DNA from: Zingiber officinale
Lineage: Eukaryota > Streptophyta > Magnoliopsida > Zingiberales > Zingiberaceae
DNA length: 64,000 nucleotides
Direction: 5' to 3'
NCBI RefSeq assembly: GCF_018446385.1
Contig: NC_055996.1
Coordinates: 12,945,317-13,009,316 of the forward strand
The notes under the pieces were generated by a model that did not search any database, was not told the DNA's origin, and saw only the letters and a list, made by a program, of their open reading frames with translations. Below, piece by piece: positions 48,255 to 59,229 of this stretch (position 1 is its first letter; each line of letters starts with the position of its first letter). Both the position numbers and the translations under genes were made by a program.

Positions 48255-49174
48255 GTCTTACCATGAGCAACAAGGAGCGATCGCGAGCACAAACAGCCGA
48301 TGCAGATCCTGAGACCAGAACCTCCTCATCTGCAGCCTGTTGCTAATGCAAGCCACAGTGTTTGCCAGGCGCCACCACCAGAGATGCTTCTGGGGATTTT
48401 TAAGTACACTTATGGCAACTAACTGGATGGTTATTGATGGCCGGAGTCACAAAGCCATGAGCGATCGCGGTACAGCACAGAGAGAGGTCAGAGAACACAG
48501 CGGCAGTCTCATCTTCCGCTTTGGAGCTGTATAGTTCCAATACCGGCAGGGGCGCGTCTCCGCCGTTCCAAGAATCACATACTGATTTCTGCAATCGGAA
48601 CCAAAGGAATCCATTAAGAGCAAAAATCCTCCGAGAAATGAACAAAGATTCAATTTTTTTCCCCAAATAAATGGAAAAGAATTAATCTTATCATGTTTTT
48701 GGTATCCTTACTTTCCTCGCAGATCCAGAGTTGGAAGGAGCTCGTCCAGTTCTTCTTATCTCTGAAATCCGAGCTACTCTCGTTGATTTTGCCCTTAATC
48801 GGCATGAATTCCTGGAACATACGCCCGAACCCCTTGGCGTGGAACCGATCGATCTCCCTCTTCAACTCCTCGATCACCGCGATCGAAATTCCCAAACAAA
48901 AGAACACTAATTTTAACCTAAAAGGATCCTGGCGAAATCAAATGAGGGAAGGACAGAAGGGAGGAGCATCGGACCGACCCTCGCAGACGAGACGCATGCA
49001 GAGAGGGAGCTCGCGCTTGAAAGCTTCGATCTTGCGCTTCTCCTCCTCCAAACTCTTGATGGACTCCTCCAGCCGCGACACCTGCCGCCCTCTCTCCCTG
49101 CTCTCCGTCATCGCCTTCTTCACGAACCCGACAGCGACGGCCCGCATAGCGTGCAGCTCTAACTCTGATCCCAT
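48255..49174 (-). pseudogene. HHO/HRS1 (NIGT1)-type MYB gene, truncated pseudogene
   Basis: The minus-strand ATG at 49174 opens an exon with LEESIKSLEEEKRKIEAFK and RELPLCMRLV, the coiled-coil/EAR-side N-terminal signature of plant HHO/HRS1 GARP-MYB repressors of nitrate and phosphate responses. A next exon (about 48906-48712) gives ELKREIDRFHAKGFGRMFQE, EFMPIKGK and DKKNWTSSFQLW, as in the family. A third (from about 48588) gives KSVCDSWNGGDAPLP and stops at 48400. RRFWSQDLHRLFVLAI near 48275-48325, out of frame, is the start of the MYB/GARP domain. The rest of the domain is absent. Splicing at the best-looking sites does not keep the frame into exon 3, and no good acceptor sits at the conserved position of exon 2. 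Confidence 0.72.
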
Positions 49175-49199
49175 CTACACCACCGGCGAACCCATCATC

Positions 49200-49430
49200 G
49201 CCGCCTCCTTCTGCGTCTCCGTCTCCGTAAGTGATTATTTATTTCTCACCTGTTTTTTTCTGGGAAGTAACTTTTCTTTGATTATCTGACTGTCAATGGT
49301 CAAATAAATCGAGCTCGTGGAATTTATTTTTATATATATATATAATTGAAATTCGTTAGTGTTTATCTTAATTTGGTTGTTTTTTTTAATATTATTGGGC
49401 GGATGGTGAATTGAGAATCTCAAAATTTTA
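49200..49430. other. Upstream flank of the HHO pseudogene
   Basis: T-rich sequence with a short TA repeat at about 49330-49343. A promoter for the minus-strand pseudogene would lie here, but I see no clear TATA box at a suitable distance. Confidence 0.4.
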
Positions 49431-49924
49431 GGAGGTGTATTGAATATTCAATTTTTTATGATTTTGAATGATTTTTATGGATTTTAAAAGTTTAGGGGTA
49501 TTTAATCTAAACTTTTATAAATTATATAGAAATCTAATGATATCCAAATTAAATTTTTATAGAGTTTTAAAAAGTCATGTGTTATTCAAATTCAAAATAC
49601 TTGGTACAAGTTTAAATATAAAATAAAAAGTCTCTCCTCATTCTTGAGATTTCTATAGATTTCAAATCATTTTAATTTTTTTATGAATAAGTCATTTCTC
49701 TTTCCGTTCCTTGATTTTGATTATTTCTTTGAGCTCCGTCCAGAGTCTACTAATATAATAGTACACAGTCCAACTTGACACATATTCAACAAAGAATCTT
49801 CACCACCTTGATCAAATTTAATACTGTTCTTGATGTCATTCCTTCACCACCTTGATCACGTCAACTGTCTACCATAGAAATTATTTTAGAGGTGTGTTAC
49901 CTTCTATTACAAAACTAATTATAC

Positions 49925-50149
49925 ATGTTTTTTTTTTAACTTTATTATTATCTTTTTTGAATTTTATGCTTTTTTTTTTAGTTTACATTTTTTTTTAATT
50001 TATGTTTTTTTAGTTTAGGTTTTTCTTTTTAAAGTTTTTACTTTACGTTTTTTTATTTTATGATTTTTTTTTTAACTTTTACGTTTTTTAGTTTACGTTT
50101 TTTTCTCAGTTTAAGTTTTTTTTTTAAGTTTATGTTTTTTTTTTTTTTT
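49925..50149. repeat. T-rich degenerate repeat (TTTAGTTTACGTTTTT-like)
   Basis: Irregular repeats of TTTAGTTTACGTTTTTT and variants. The same kind of sequence continues at 56721-56850, on the other side of the Copia element, so the element inserted into this tract. Confidence 0.8.
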
Positions 50150-50383
50150 TGTAAAAAATAAGAGAAGGAAAAAATTAGTCATATTATTGAATCCAAATTA
50201 AATTGAGAAATAAAGAGTACAAGGCCTTATATAATTAATTATAAGAAAAAATCTAAATCATAAACTGAAAAGGTAAAAGACTATATCTAAATTCTAAACT
50301 GAAAAGGTAAAAGACCAAATTACTCTCAAGGCTATAACAAATAATTCTAATAGATTATATAATCTAAATTATATAATTTAACA
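50150..50383 (-). repeat. Copia 3' LTR (left)
   Basis: TGTAAAAAATAAG...TTTAACA on the + strand, 234 bp. The counterpart is 56487-56720. Confidence 0.88.
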
Positions 50384-50409
50384 TCCTCCTCAAACTCACG
50401 ATGCTACAG

Positions 50410-51545
50410 CTAGAAGCATTGAGAGTTTGTCAAATAAAAATCGGAAGCGCGAAGCGGAATTAGCCTTGGTAAACATATCAGCAATATGTAGCTTTGAAGG
50501 AACAAAAGGCAATGTGATGGTGTCAATTTGAAGATTATGACGAGTAATGTGACAATCAATTCAATATGTTTCGTTCGCTCATGAAAAACTGAATTGCGCG
50601 TAATTTGAATAGCACTCTGATTATCACAATATAACGGAGTAGGTTGATGAAGAGAGATACTCATATCCGCAAGCAACCAACGCAACCAAACTATCTCACA
50701 AGTAGTTGACGCCATGGCACGATACTCGGCTTCTGTGGAAGATATAGAAATAACATCTTGCTTTTTACTCTTCCAAGAAATGAGGGAATCATCAAGAAAA
50801 ACGCAGAAGCCAGTGGTAGATTTGCGATCCGTAGGATCATCAGCCCAATCCGCATCAGAGTATGCACGCAGCTCAAGAGATGACGTAGAAGGAAATAAAA
50901 GGCTTTGAAATTGAGTGCCCCGAAGATATCTGAAAATACGAAGAACAGCAACCCAATGAAATGTAGTTGGTGCAGCAACAAATTGACTAACCGCATGAAC
51001 AATATACGCAATATCTGGACGAGTCACGGTGAGATAAACTAAGCTTCCAACAATAGTTCTGTACAAACTAGGATCCGACAAAGGTGAGTCATCAAATAGA
51101 GAATATCGAGCATTAGTCTCAATAGGAGTATCAACAACTCTATTATCAGTAAGACGAGCACACTCAAACAGGTCAGATATATACTTTGACTAAGATAAAA
51201 GATAACCTTTCGGGGAATAAGCAACCTAAATGCCCAGAAAGTAGCATAGTATACCCAAGTCTTTCATAGCAAAACAATGAGCTAATTCAGACTTCAAGGA
51301 AGCAATTCCATCAGAATCATCACCAGTAATAATCATGTCATCAACATTCATGTCATCAACATATAATGATAAAAGAATACGACCTACACTCGTACATCTG
51401 ATAAACAATGATGAATCATGATTACTAGGATGAAAACCAAACGAAGTAATCACTGTAGAGAACTTTTCAAACCAAGCACGAGGTGCTTGTTTAAGACCAT
51501 AAAGCGCTTTACGAAGCCTGCAAACTTCACCAGGTTTGTGTGAAA
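50410..51545 (-). pseudogene. pol: Copia RT (C-terminal part) and RNase H
   Basis: On the minus strand from 51545: GEVCRLRKALYGLKQAPRAW, then YVDDMNVDDMIITGDD with a 5-residue in-frame duplication of the catalytic box. MKDLGILCYFLGI follows. After a stop the frame continues with a TRPDIAYIVHAVSQF stretch and the RNase H motifs AYSDADWADDPTDRKSTTGF, SSTEAEYRAMA and LYCDNQSAIQI, then ERTKHIEL. These are the standard Copia RT/RNase H landmarks. A frame change near the end alters the last residues. Confidence 0.87.
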
Positions 51546-53893
51546 TGTTGGTTGCTACTCGGTAAACCTAATGGTTCCACTGTACAAAAATTTTGTACAA
51601 AGGTCTGAACCTTTACCTAGCTACCATGTGTTCTTTTAAATTAAACTTGGATCGCCTGCGAAACTTAACACGTTTGATCCAAAGTTTAATCTATTTGTTC
51701 TTTTAGGTTAAGACTCGGATCTCCTGCGGAACTTAACACGTTCGATCCAAATCACCTAGGTTATTAATTTCATTAAATATTAGTTTCCAAAATTGGCTCC
51801 CAGTACTAACGTGGCGAGGCACATGGCCTTCTTGGATATGGGAACAACCACCACCGACTAGACAAAGCCTTTTAAGGAAAGTTAATATTTAATTTCCTTA
51901 AATAACTTTAGGTCAACTGAAAAGAACAATCAAATCACAAGGAAAAGAAAAAACAAAAGAACACAACATCGAAAACAAATTCGAAATACTAGAATCGTAT
52001 GCCTCTTGTATTTGGTATTATTTCCAAAAATAACTAGTATGATACGGAAAGGAAAAATATTAGTTATACCTTTTAGAAAGACCTCTTGATCTTCTACCGT
52101 ATTCCTCTTCTAACCTCGGACGTTGTGTGGGCAACGATCTTCCAAGATGAGGACCACCTAGCACCTTCTTCTTCTTCCTTCAAGTTTCGGCCAAGCACCA
52201 AAATCCAAGGATGAAGAACTTTTTCCACCAACTAAGCTTCAAGGGATGCAAGCTTTCTCTCCTTCTTCTTCTTCTTCTCCAAGTAGTATCCGGCCACCAC
52301 AAAGACTCCAAGCAAAGAAGAGTTTCGGCCACCACAAAGAGGAAGAGAGGGAAAGAGGATGGTCGGCCACAACACCAAGGAAAAGAGAGAGAGAATAATA
52401 GAGGTTGTGTCTCATGAAGGCACCCCAACCCTCTCTTTTATATTCCTTAGCTTTGGTAAATAAGGAAATTTAATTACAATAAAATTTCCTTAACTTTCTT
52501 TGATAACAATTAATTAAGAAAAATTAAATAAAATTTCCTAATCAATTGTATATGGCCGGCCACCTCATGGAGAGCAAACAAGACAATTTTTAATCAACAA
52601 TTAAAAATTCCTTATTTGTCTTTGGAAATTTTAAAAAATAAAATTTCCCTTTAAAATCCCTTCATGGTTGATAAAAAGAAATTTCTATAATTTTAATTTT
52701 TCAACATGTGAATAATTTACAAAGAGAAAAAACAAAATATCTTTCCTCTCTACAAATAAGGAAAGAGATCTGATCTCTTATTAATCTTTTGTAGAAGAGA
52801 TATTTTAATTTTATTCTCTCCAATAAATTATATCTTTCACATAAGAAAATTTTAAAATTAAAATTTTTTTAAATTTAATGGGGCCGGCCACCGAAGCTTG
52901 GGTTCAAGCTAGGGCCGGCCACCCATGAACCAAGGCTTGGCCGGCCCCTACATCATGGGTACGAAGGTGGGTATAGTACTCTATAAATAAGAGGCTACGA
53001 TAGGGACCGAGAGGAGGAATTGGTTTTGGTCTCCCAATAAAATTAAGCATCCCGTGTTCGCCCCGAACACACAACTTAATTTTATCAATAATAATTCATT
53101 TCACTAGAGAACTATTATTGAACTACCACACCAATCCCAAATTACATTTTTGGGCTCCTTCTTATTATGAGTGTGTTAGTCTCCCTGTGTTTAAGATGTC
53201 GAATGTCCACTAATTAAATGAGTTACTGACAACTCATTTAATTAATATCTTAATCCAAGAATAGTACCACTCAACCTTATCGTCATGTCGGACTAAGTCC
53301 ACCTGCGGGGTTTAACATGACAATATTTATGAGCTCATCTTGGGGACATTATCAACCTAAATTACTATGACACAGTTTCCTTCTATAATCAACAACACAC
53401 ACTTTAAGTGATACCATTTCCCAACTTATCGGGTTTATTGATTCATCGAACTAAATCTCACCTATTGATAAATTAAAGAAAATAAATATCAAATATATAT
53501 GCTTGTTATTATATTAGGATTAAGAGCACACACTTCCATAATAACTGAGGTATTTGTTCCTTTATAAAGTCAGTATAAAAGAAACGACCTCAAATGGTCC
53601 TACTCAATACACTCTAAGTGTACTAGTGTAATTATATAGTCAAGATAAACTAATTCCTAATTACACTACGACCTTCCAATGGTTTGTTCCTTTCCATTTT
53701 GGTCGTGAGCTACTGCTTATAATTTATAAGGTATTGATAACATCATCTTCTGTATATGGCACCACATACTATGCTATCTACAATATAAATTAATTGAACA
53801 ACTACAACTAAATGTAGACAATTTGACCAAATGTGATTCTTTTTTCAAAATAAATGTTTACAAAAGCTTAGGCTTTCAATATACACTCTAGCA
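51546..53893 (-). repeat. Solo LTR D of the A/B/C Copia family, TSD TGAAA
   Basis: It begins TGTTGGTTGC and ends CTCTAGCA (CTAACA in the other copies). The direct repeat TGAAA flanks it at 51541-51545 and 53894-53898. Length is 2348 bp, some 200 bp shorter than A-C through internal deletions. No internal region is present, so it arose by LTR-LTR recombination. It splits the RT of the host Copia element, whose frame resumes on the other side. Confidence 0.92.
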
Positions 53894-53898
53894 TGAAA

Positions 53899-55440
53899 TA
53901 CTAGGAGGAGGTGTCATATAAACTTCTTCATGAAGATCACCATTTAGAAATGCATTTTTGACATCCATCTGAGATATTCTCCATCGACAAACAAAAGCAA
54001 CAGCAATCAGAGTACAAACAGTTGTCATTTTTGCAACAAGAGCAAATGTTTCTTCATAATTCATGTCATACTCCTGAGAATATCCTTTAGCAACAAGACG
54101 AGCTTTGTATCGTTCGATAGATCCATCAGATTTAGTTTTGATCTTATATACCCAACGAGAACCAATAGTATATTTTCCTGGTGGCAATGGAACCATATCC
54201 CATGTATGACTCTGATGCAAAGCAGTTAGTTCCTCAGCCATAGCACTTTGCCAAAGTGGATTACAAACAACTTCTCTATAGGACTCAGGCTCAGAAAGAC
54301 AATGAATAGATGCAACAAATGAAGCAAAAGAATGAGAATAACAAGAATAAGCAAAATCCGGTAGTTTAGTAGACTTACGAACACGAGTGGATTGACGACG
54401 GTGGACAGAAGGATCATCCGCAACCTCAGGAGATAATTGGGTAGTGGCAGAAGGAGGAACATGTGGAGCGGATATCTCGGGAACCAAAGTACCAGATTCA
54501 GTTGAACTACAAGTAGGATTTGTGGGTGAATCTTCCTCAGTATCAGTATTGAAAGGATCAATGCAAAGAAGATCTGACTTTGTCATATTATGCGAACTAG
54601 CCGGAATAGAAAAGAATGGAATATACTCAAGAAACATAACATGACGAGAGACATACAATTTTTGACTAACGGAATCAAAGCAACGATATCCTTTTTGACT
54701 AACACCGTAACCCAGAAAGACACAAAGAGCAGACCGAGAGGCTAACTTATTACGCTCTGCATGTGGACGAAGGACAAAGCAAGTACAACTAAAAGCACGC
54801 AAAGAAGAATAGACAGGAGCATACCCATATAATTTTTTCAAAAGGTGACAAACCTAAATTATGTGATGTTGGAATTCTATTAATGACATGAGCATCAGTA
54901 AGGATTGCTTCCCCCCAAAAGGTACTAGGAACACTAGCAGACAATAAAAATGAACGGGTTGTTTCAACAATATGTCTATATTTTCGTTCAGCCACGCCAT
55001 TTTGTTCAGGAGTATCTGTACACAAGGTATGATGAATAGTACCATCAGAAGTAAGTAAATGTGAAAATTGATTCGAAGTTTATGACACTAGAATGTTGAG
55101 TTTTTACAAGAACTCTAAAGTTATTGAAAATTGTAAGATAATCAAACCTGTGTTTCATAAGATAGACCCAAGAGTAACGAGTGCAATCATCAATAAATGA
55201 AACATAATACATTGACCCCCCCTTTTGTAGGAATAGGAGAGGTTCCCCACACATCAGAATGGATAAGATCAAATGGAGCAGAAGAAAAAGAAAGACTTTT
55301 AGAAAATGGTAAGGCAGAAAATTTGGCCAGTTTACAACCACTATAATCAGAAATATCAGAACTTTTTAAAGGTCCTAATGCTCCTGTAGAGGCTAAAAAC
55401 TGCAAATGAGGCGCTGAAACATGACCTAAGCGAGAGTGTC
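53899..55440 (-). pseudogene. pol: Copia integrase and RT N-terminal part
   Basis: From the right on the minus strand: a pre-integrase HSRLGHVSAPHLQFLAS segment, then DLIHSDVWG and SFIDDCTRYSWVYLM (integrase core Asp residues), TPEQNGVAERKYRH (Glu region) and WGEAILTDAHVINRIP. A long open frame (54841-53888) then covers the integrase C-terminus (FLGYGVSQKGYRCFD) and RT (WVYKIKTKSDGSIERYKARL, then QMDVKNAFLNGDL). Frameshifts occur near 54840 and 55045. The RT stops where solo LTR D is inserted. Confidence 0.86.
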
Positions 55441-55891
55441 ATAAATAAAAATCAGAAGATGAATGATTTAGATGAAAAGACGATAAATCCACACTCGAAG
55501 CTACAACTTCTGGTAATTTAAGTTGATCTAAAATATAGAGTCCTCCTTGCCTATGGCCTGTCCCAATTAGCCTCTGAGATTGCGGATCCTGAACATAACA
55601 ATTGGATGAAGAAAAAGAGACTAGGTATCTAAACTCACATAATTGATTAACAGAAACAAGATTTAAAGTAAGACTCGGAATATAATAAACATTAGTAAGA
55701 GATAAAGAAGATGTAACAATTGAACCAACACCTACTAATGATATAGGAGTACCATCAGCAGTCACAATAGATATAGATGAACTAGAAGAAAAAGAAACAA
55801 AAGATGACAAATTGGATGACATATGATAGGAGGCACCAGAATCCAAAATCCATAAGGATGAAGATATACCTGAAATACCAGATGACAACAA
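55441..55891 (-). pseudogene. pol: Copia aspartic protease
   Basis: LWILDSGASYHMSS near the start holds the D-S-G-A catalytic motif of Copia proteases, and ILDQLKLPE lies near the end. It is open from about 55891 to a stop at 55439-55441, before the pre-integrase segment. It would cleave the Gag-Pol polyprotein. Confidence 0.84.
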
Positions 55892-56196
55892 ACCTATATG
55901 AGAGGAAGCTGATTTGGCAGAGTGTTATGAAGCAAGGAACTGTTGAAACTGCTCAAACAAATATGAATCAGATTTCCATGAAGCATCTACACAACCAGGC
56001 ATAATGACAGAGCAAATAATTCTCAGAATAACCTGAATTACCAAACAACGACAAACCTATATGAGAGGAAGCTGATTTACCAGAGTGCTATGAAGCAAGG
56101 AACTGTTGAAACTGCTCAAACAAATATGAATCAGATTTTCATGAAGCATCTGCACAACCAGGCATAATGACAGAGCAAATAATTCTCAGAATAACC
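55888..56196 (-). repeat. Tandem duplication, period 163 bp, in place of gag
   Basis: 55888-56033 and 56051-56196 match closely, from ACAAACCTATATGAGAGG to CTCAGAATAACC. Only about 600 bp lie between the protease and the primer-binding site, so there is no room for a normal Copia gag. No zinc knuckle was seen. The rest (56200-56473) is leader-like. Confidence 0.82.
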
Positions 56197-56473
56197 AAAC
56201 TGTAAGGATATTTGTATGATCTGCAAAAACTAATATCAGGACGACCCGTGGTCAGACAAAGAATCTGAGACAGAAAAGGATGTCAAATGTAGAAATCGGC
56301 AACATAGGACGTCGGCGCAATCGATAGAAAATAGATGTCAGCACCGAAATCAACAGCAGCAGGCAAGAAAATAGATGTTGACGCAGAAATCAATAGCAAC
56401 AATAGGAGACGGCAGCGACAACATGAAGCAATAACAGGGGGCAACAGAAAAAATTAGGTCAAAGAAGGAAAAT

Positions 56474-56720
56474 CACTCTGATACCATGTAAAAAATAAGA
56501 GAAGGGAAAAAATAGTCATATTATTGAATCCAAATTAAATTGAGAAATAAAGAGTACAAGGCCTTATATAGTTAATTACAAGAAAAAATCTAAACCATAA
56601 ACTGAAAAGCTAAAAAACTATATCTAAATTCTAAACTGAAAAGGTAAAAGATCAAATTGCCCTCAAGGCTATAACAAATAATTCTAATAGATTATATAAT
56701 CTAAATTATATAATATAACA
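56474..56720 (-). repeat. Copia 5' LTR (right) with primer-binding site
   Basis: LTR 56487-56720, with primer-binding site TGGTATCAGAGTG at 56474-56486 on the minus strand directly at its end. The site fits tRNA-iMet. Confidence 0.88.
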
Positions 56721-56875
56721 TTTTTCTTTAATTTTTTTAAAGTTTACCAATTTTTTTAGTTTATCATTTTTTTAGTTTTATGTTTTTTTAGTTTACCAGT
56801 TTTTAATTTTTCTTTAATTTATTTTTTAAATTTACGGTCTTTTGTAAAAAAAAAAAATGTATTATAAAAAGTTTG
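56721..56875. repeat. T-rich degenerate repeat, continuation
   Basis: TTTTTTAGTTTATCATTTTTT-like repeats matching 49925-50149. Confidence 0.7.
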
Positions 56876-57085
56876 GCTTGTGCCAGATTGTATAATTTTC
56901 TTCGTAAGGAGTGTCGTTCTGATGATTTTCTAATTGAATTAGATAATGAAACTTCATTATCCTTACCAAAATAAGTTCATGGTGTCGATTGCTTTGATCA
57001 ATTATCTAATACTCAAGAACGACAACGAGCAAATGGTAATGCATGGAGAGATACAATACCGAATCGAATGTGGAGCGATGTTTAT
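56876..57085 (+). pseudogene. PIF/Harbinger transposase, C-terminal fragment
   Basis: The frame from 56876 reads A-C-A-R-L-Y-N-F-L-R-K-E-C-R-S-D-D-F, matching the conserved A-C-x-x-L-H-N-F-x-R block near the end of DDE_Tnp_4 (Harbinger) nucleases, with His changed to Tyr. A stop follows SLSLPK. After a short gap, QERQRANGNAWRDTIPNRMW fits the family's C-terminal end. Upstream catalytic residues are not present. Confidence 0.6.
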
Positions 57086-57539
57086 TATATTGGCAATAAA
57101 GAAATGAATTTTTCTTTTTCATAAATCCACAAATTTCCATGAAAAAATTTATAAATATCTATAAAAATCTTATAAAAAAATCTATAGAACTTCATAGAAT
57201 CCTTTTCACAACTACACGAGATTCTATATAAATCAATAAAAATCAATCAACTCCACAAAAATCTATCATTAATTAAAAAAAGACAATGAAAATCATTCAT
57301 TAATCTCTTAATTGAATACAATAAAAAGAATAATATTGTATCCTATCCTATTTGGAATCGTATACTTCTGAGCCTATATATTTATTTTATCTAAAAATTT
57401 AAATATATAAAATTATAAAATATACATAATCAATTCATTGTGAAAGGATTACATAATTTATCTTAAATTTTATATTTTATTAAAAAAAATTGTCAATTAG
57501 TTCTCTAAATTTATATTTAAATTCTAATTAGGAGATGAT

Positions 57540-57724
57540 TATTTTGAGGATCCGTTTATTACTCATAGCAGGTTATCAAATTTTCAACCTGTCCGTGTAA
57601 TTCCAGCTTCAGTCTAGTCTAACCGTAAAAAGTTTCTTTATCATGCTGTTCCTGCCAGCACTAAGCAAGTACACTACTCGAAGTTGACTTCTAGTTCAAG
57701 AAAGTATTCTCTTTTAAATATTAA
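57540..57724. other. Intergenic, nothing recognised
   Basis: A slightly less AT-rich piece with no motif seen. Confidence 0.4.
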
Positions 57725-58190
57725 AATATTATTTAATTTAGGAAATAAAAAAATAAAATGAATAGATTGATAAAATAATAAAAAAATGGAAGAAAAGAAA
57801 AAATAAAAAAATAATGATAATAAAAATTTTAAGGTAGTTGTAATATATAATGAAAAATAATTATCTAAATTTAATAAAATAGATGATTTACCTTAAATTT
57901 TAAAGATATTAAGTTAAGATCCACAATTAAATTCATGAAACTAGACTTATTTTATATGATATCTTATGGATAATATTAGACTTCAACTTTAAACAATTTC
58001 TCTATAATATCTCTAAAATTTAAGATAAATTATCCATTTTATTAAATTTAGATAATCAATTTTCACTGCATATTACATCAACTATCCTATAATTTCCATT
58101 ATCTTCTTTTTTATTATTTTCTTCTCTATTTTCTTTTTTTTTTTTTATGATTTCTTCTCTATTTTCTAATTTCTTTATTATTTTTTTCTA
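57725..58190. repeat. Two truncated Tourist-like MITE copies in inverted orientation
   Basis: 57725-57905 matches the interior and right part of the MITE at 34791-35185 (shared ATTATCTAAATTTAATAAA). 57990-58190 is the reverse complement of the same part (TTTATTAAATTTAGATAATC). About 85 bp separate them, so the RNA could fold into a long imperfect hairpin. Confidence 0.7.
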
Positions 58191-59229
58191 ATTTTTAAAT
58201 TAAAATAAAATTAAAATTTTAAAAATTAATTAATTAAAATTAAGTTAAACTTTAAAAATTAAATTAAAATTTTAATTTTAATTTAAAATAATTATAATTA
58301 TAATTAAATTAAACTTTAAAAAATAATTTAAAATAATTAAAATTAAGGATTAATTAAATTTTATTTTGGCCTTAATCTAGGACAAATCCCTAGAAAATAT
58401 GATCATATAGATCTAGATAACGAGCATCTCATAAACACACTAGATCTACCATGATTGTGTATTCAAAAACTTAGAATGACATGAGATGTGTAAGCATTTT
58501 GCCTGGACTTTCGATACTTATATCAGTGCATCAACATAAGTTTGAGTGAAAAATATTAATAGATTAATCAAGTTATGTAGTCCTTTTTTAGCAAATTTCT
58601 AACTGGACATTATTACTTAACTTGACTAACTAAGTGAAAATTGTTATCTTCAGATAGTTAGTTAGTAACTAACGGTTTAAACATTTAAGGATAACTTTTA
58701 AATGAATATTATTTTTATAGTAATATCAGGTTCAGGGAGGGAGAGGATATTTGAAAACTACTTTCAAAATGTTTTATTTAAAAAAAATTTCAAACGGGTA
58801 GTTTTAACAAAAAAAATATTTTAAAATTTACTTAAAATTATTTTAAAAAACTATTTTGAATAGATATTTCAAAATTTACTTTAAAAAATTTAATTTCAAA
58901 AGTTGAACTGAAAGTCAAACTTAAAAATTACTTTACTTAATCTTTGTGAAAAATAATTTGAAATACTATTTTCAAAAGTTGTTTTACAAAATCACACTTT
59001 ATAAATTAATTTTGAAAAGTATTTTGAAATTTCTCTTGAAAAATGAGTTATAGAATTCTTGTATAATTTAGCTTTCAAAATGTTTTGCAAAATTCAATTT
59101 TTAAAATTTTAAAATCTATTTGTAAATTTTGATTATTTATTTCAAATTACTTAAAAAAAATTTCATATCATTAACTACTCCCTCCAATAAACCTATAAGT
59201 TTTTTACTTTAATAAATTTATTACTTGAT
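58191..59229. other. AT-rich region, possibly an older Sirevirus remnant
   Basis: Low-complexity A/T runs (58190-58370). A GTTCAGGGAGGGAGAGG purine-rich tract lies near 58730, and then T/A-rich sequence resembling the noncoding region at 63600-63900 of the Sirevirus. No coding motif was found. Confidence 0.3.

Larger units (their letters stand above)
50150..56720 (-). mobile_element. Complete Copia element with 234-bp LTRs, minus strand
   Basis: LTRs at 50150-50383 and 56487-56720 are both 234 bp and closely similar. On the minus strand the primer-binding site TGGTATCAGAGTG (about 56474-56486) abuts the 5' LTR, and a TTTGAGGAGGATG tract (about 50381-50396) abuts the 3' LTR. Both flanks are runs of T, so a TTTTT duplication is possible but not provable. 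Pol is in Copia order (protease, integrase, RT, RNase H). Short LTRs suggest an Ale-like lineage (inference). A solo LTR interrupts RT, and gag is largely absent. Confidence 0.88.
49431..57325 (+). mobile_element. Probable PIF/Harbinger remnant split by a Copia element
   Basis: The left arm (about 49433-49485, with TATTCAATT then GAATGATTTTTATGG) and the reversed right arm (about 57283-57322, with TATTCAATT then GAATGATTTTCATTG) are similar. Between them are T-rich low-complexity DNA on both sides of the Copia insertion and a transposase C-terminus at 56876. Without the Copia element the remnant is about 1.3 kb, so most of the transposase is missing. Exact ends and the target duplication were not resolved. 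The two arms could also be separate MITEs. Confidence 0.4.

Noticed and set aside
58190..58370. Long A/T low-complexity tract as an origin or matrix attachment site
   Set aside because: Such tracts are common in this window and nothing specific supports a function.
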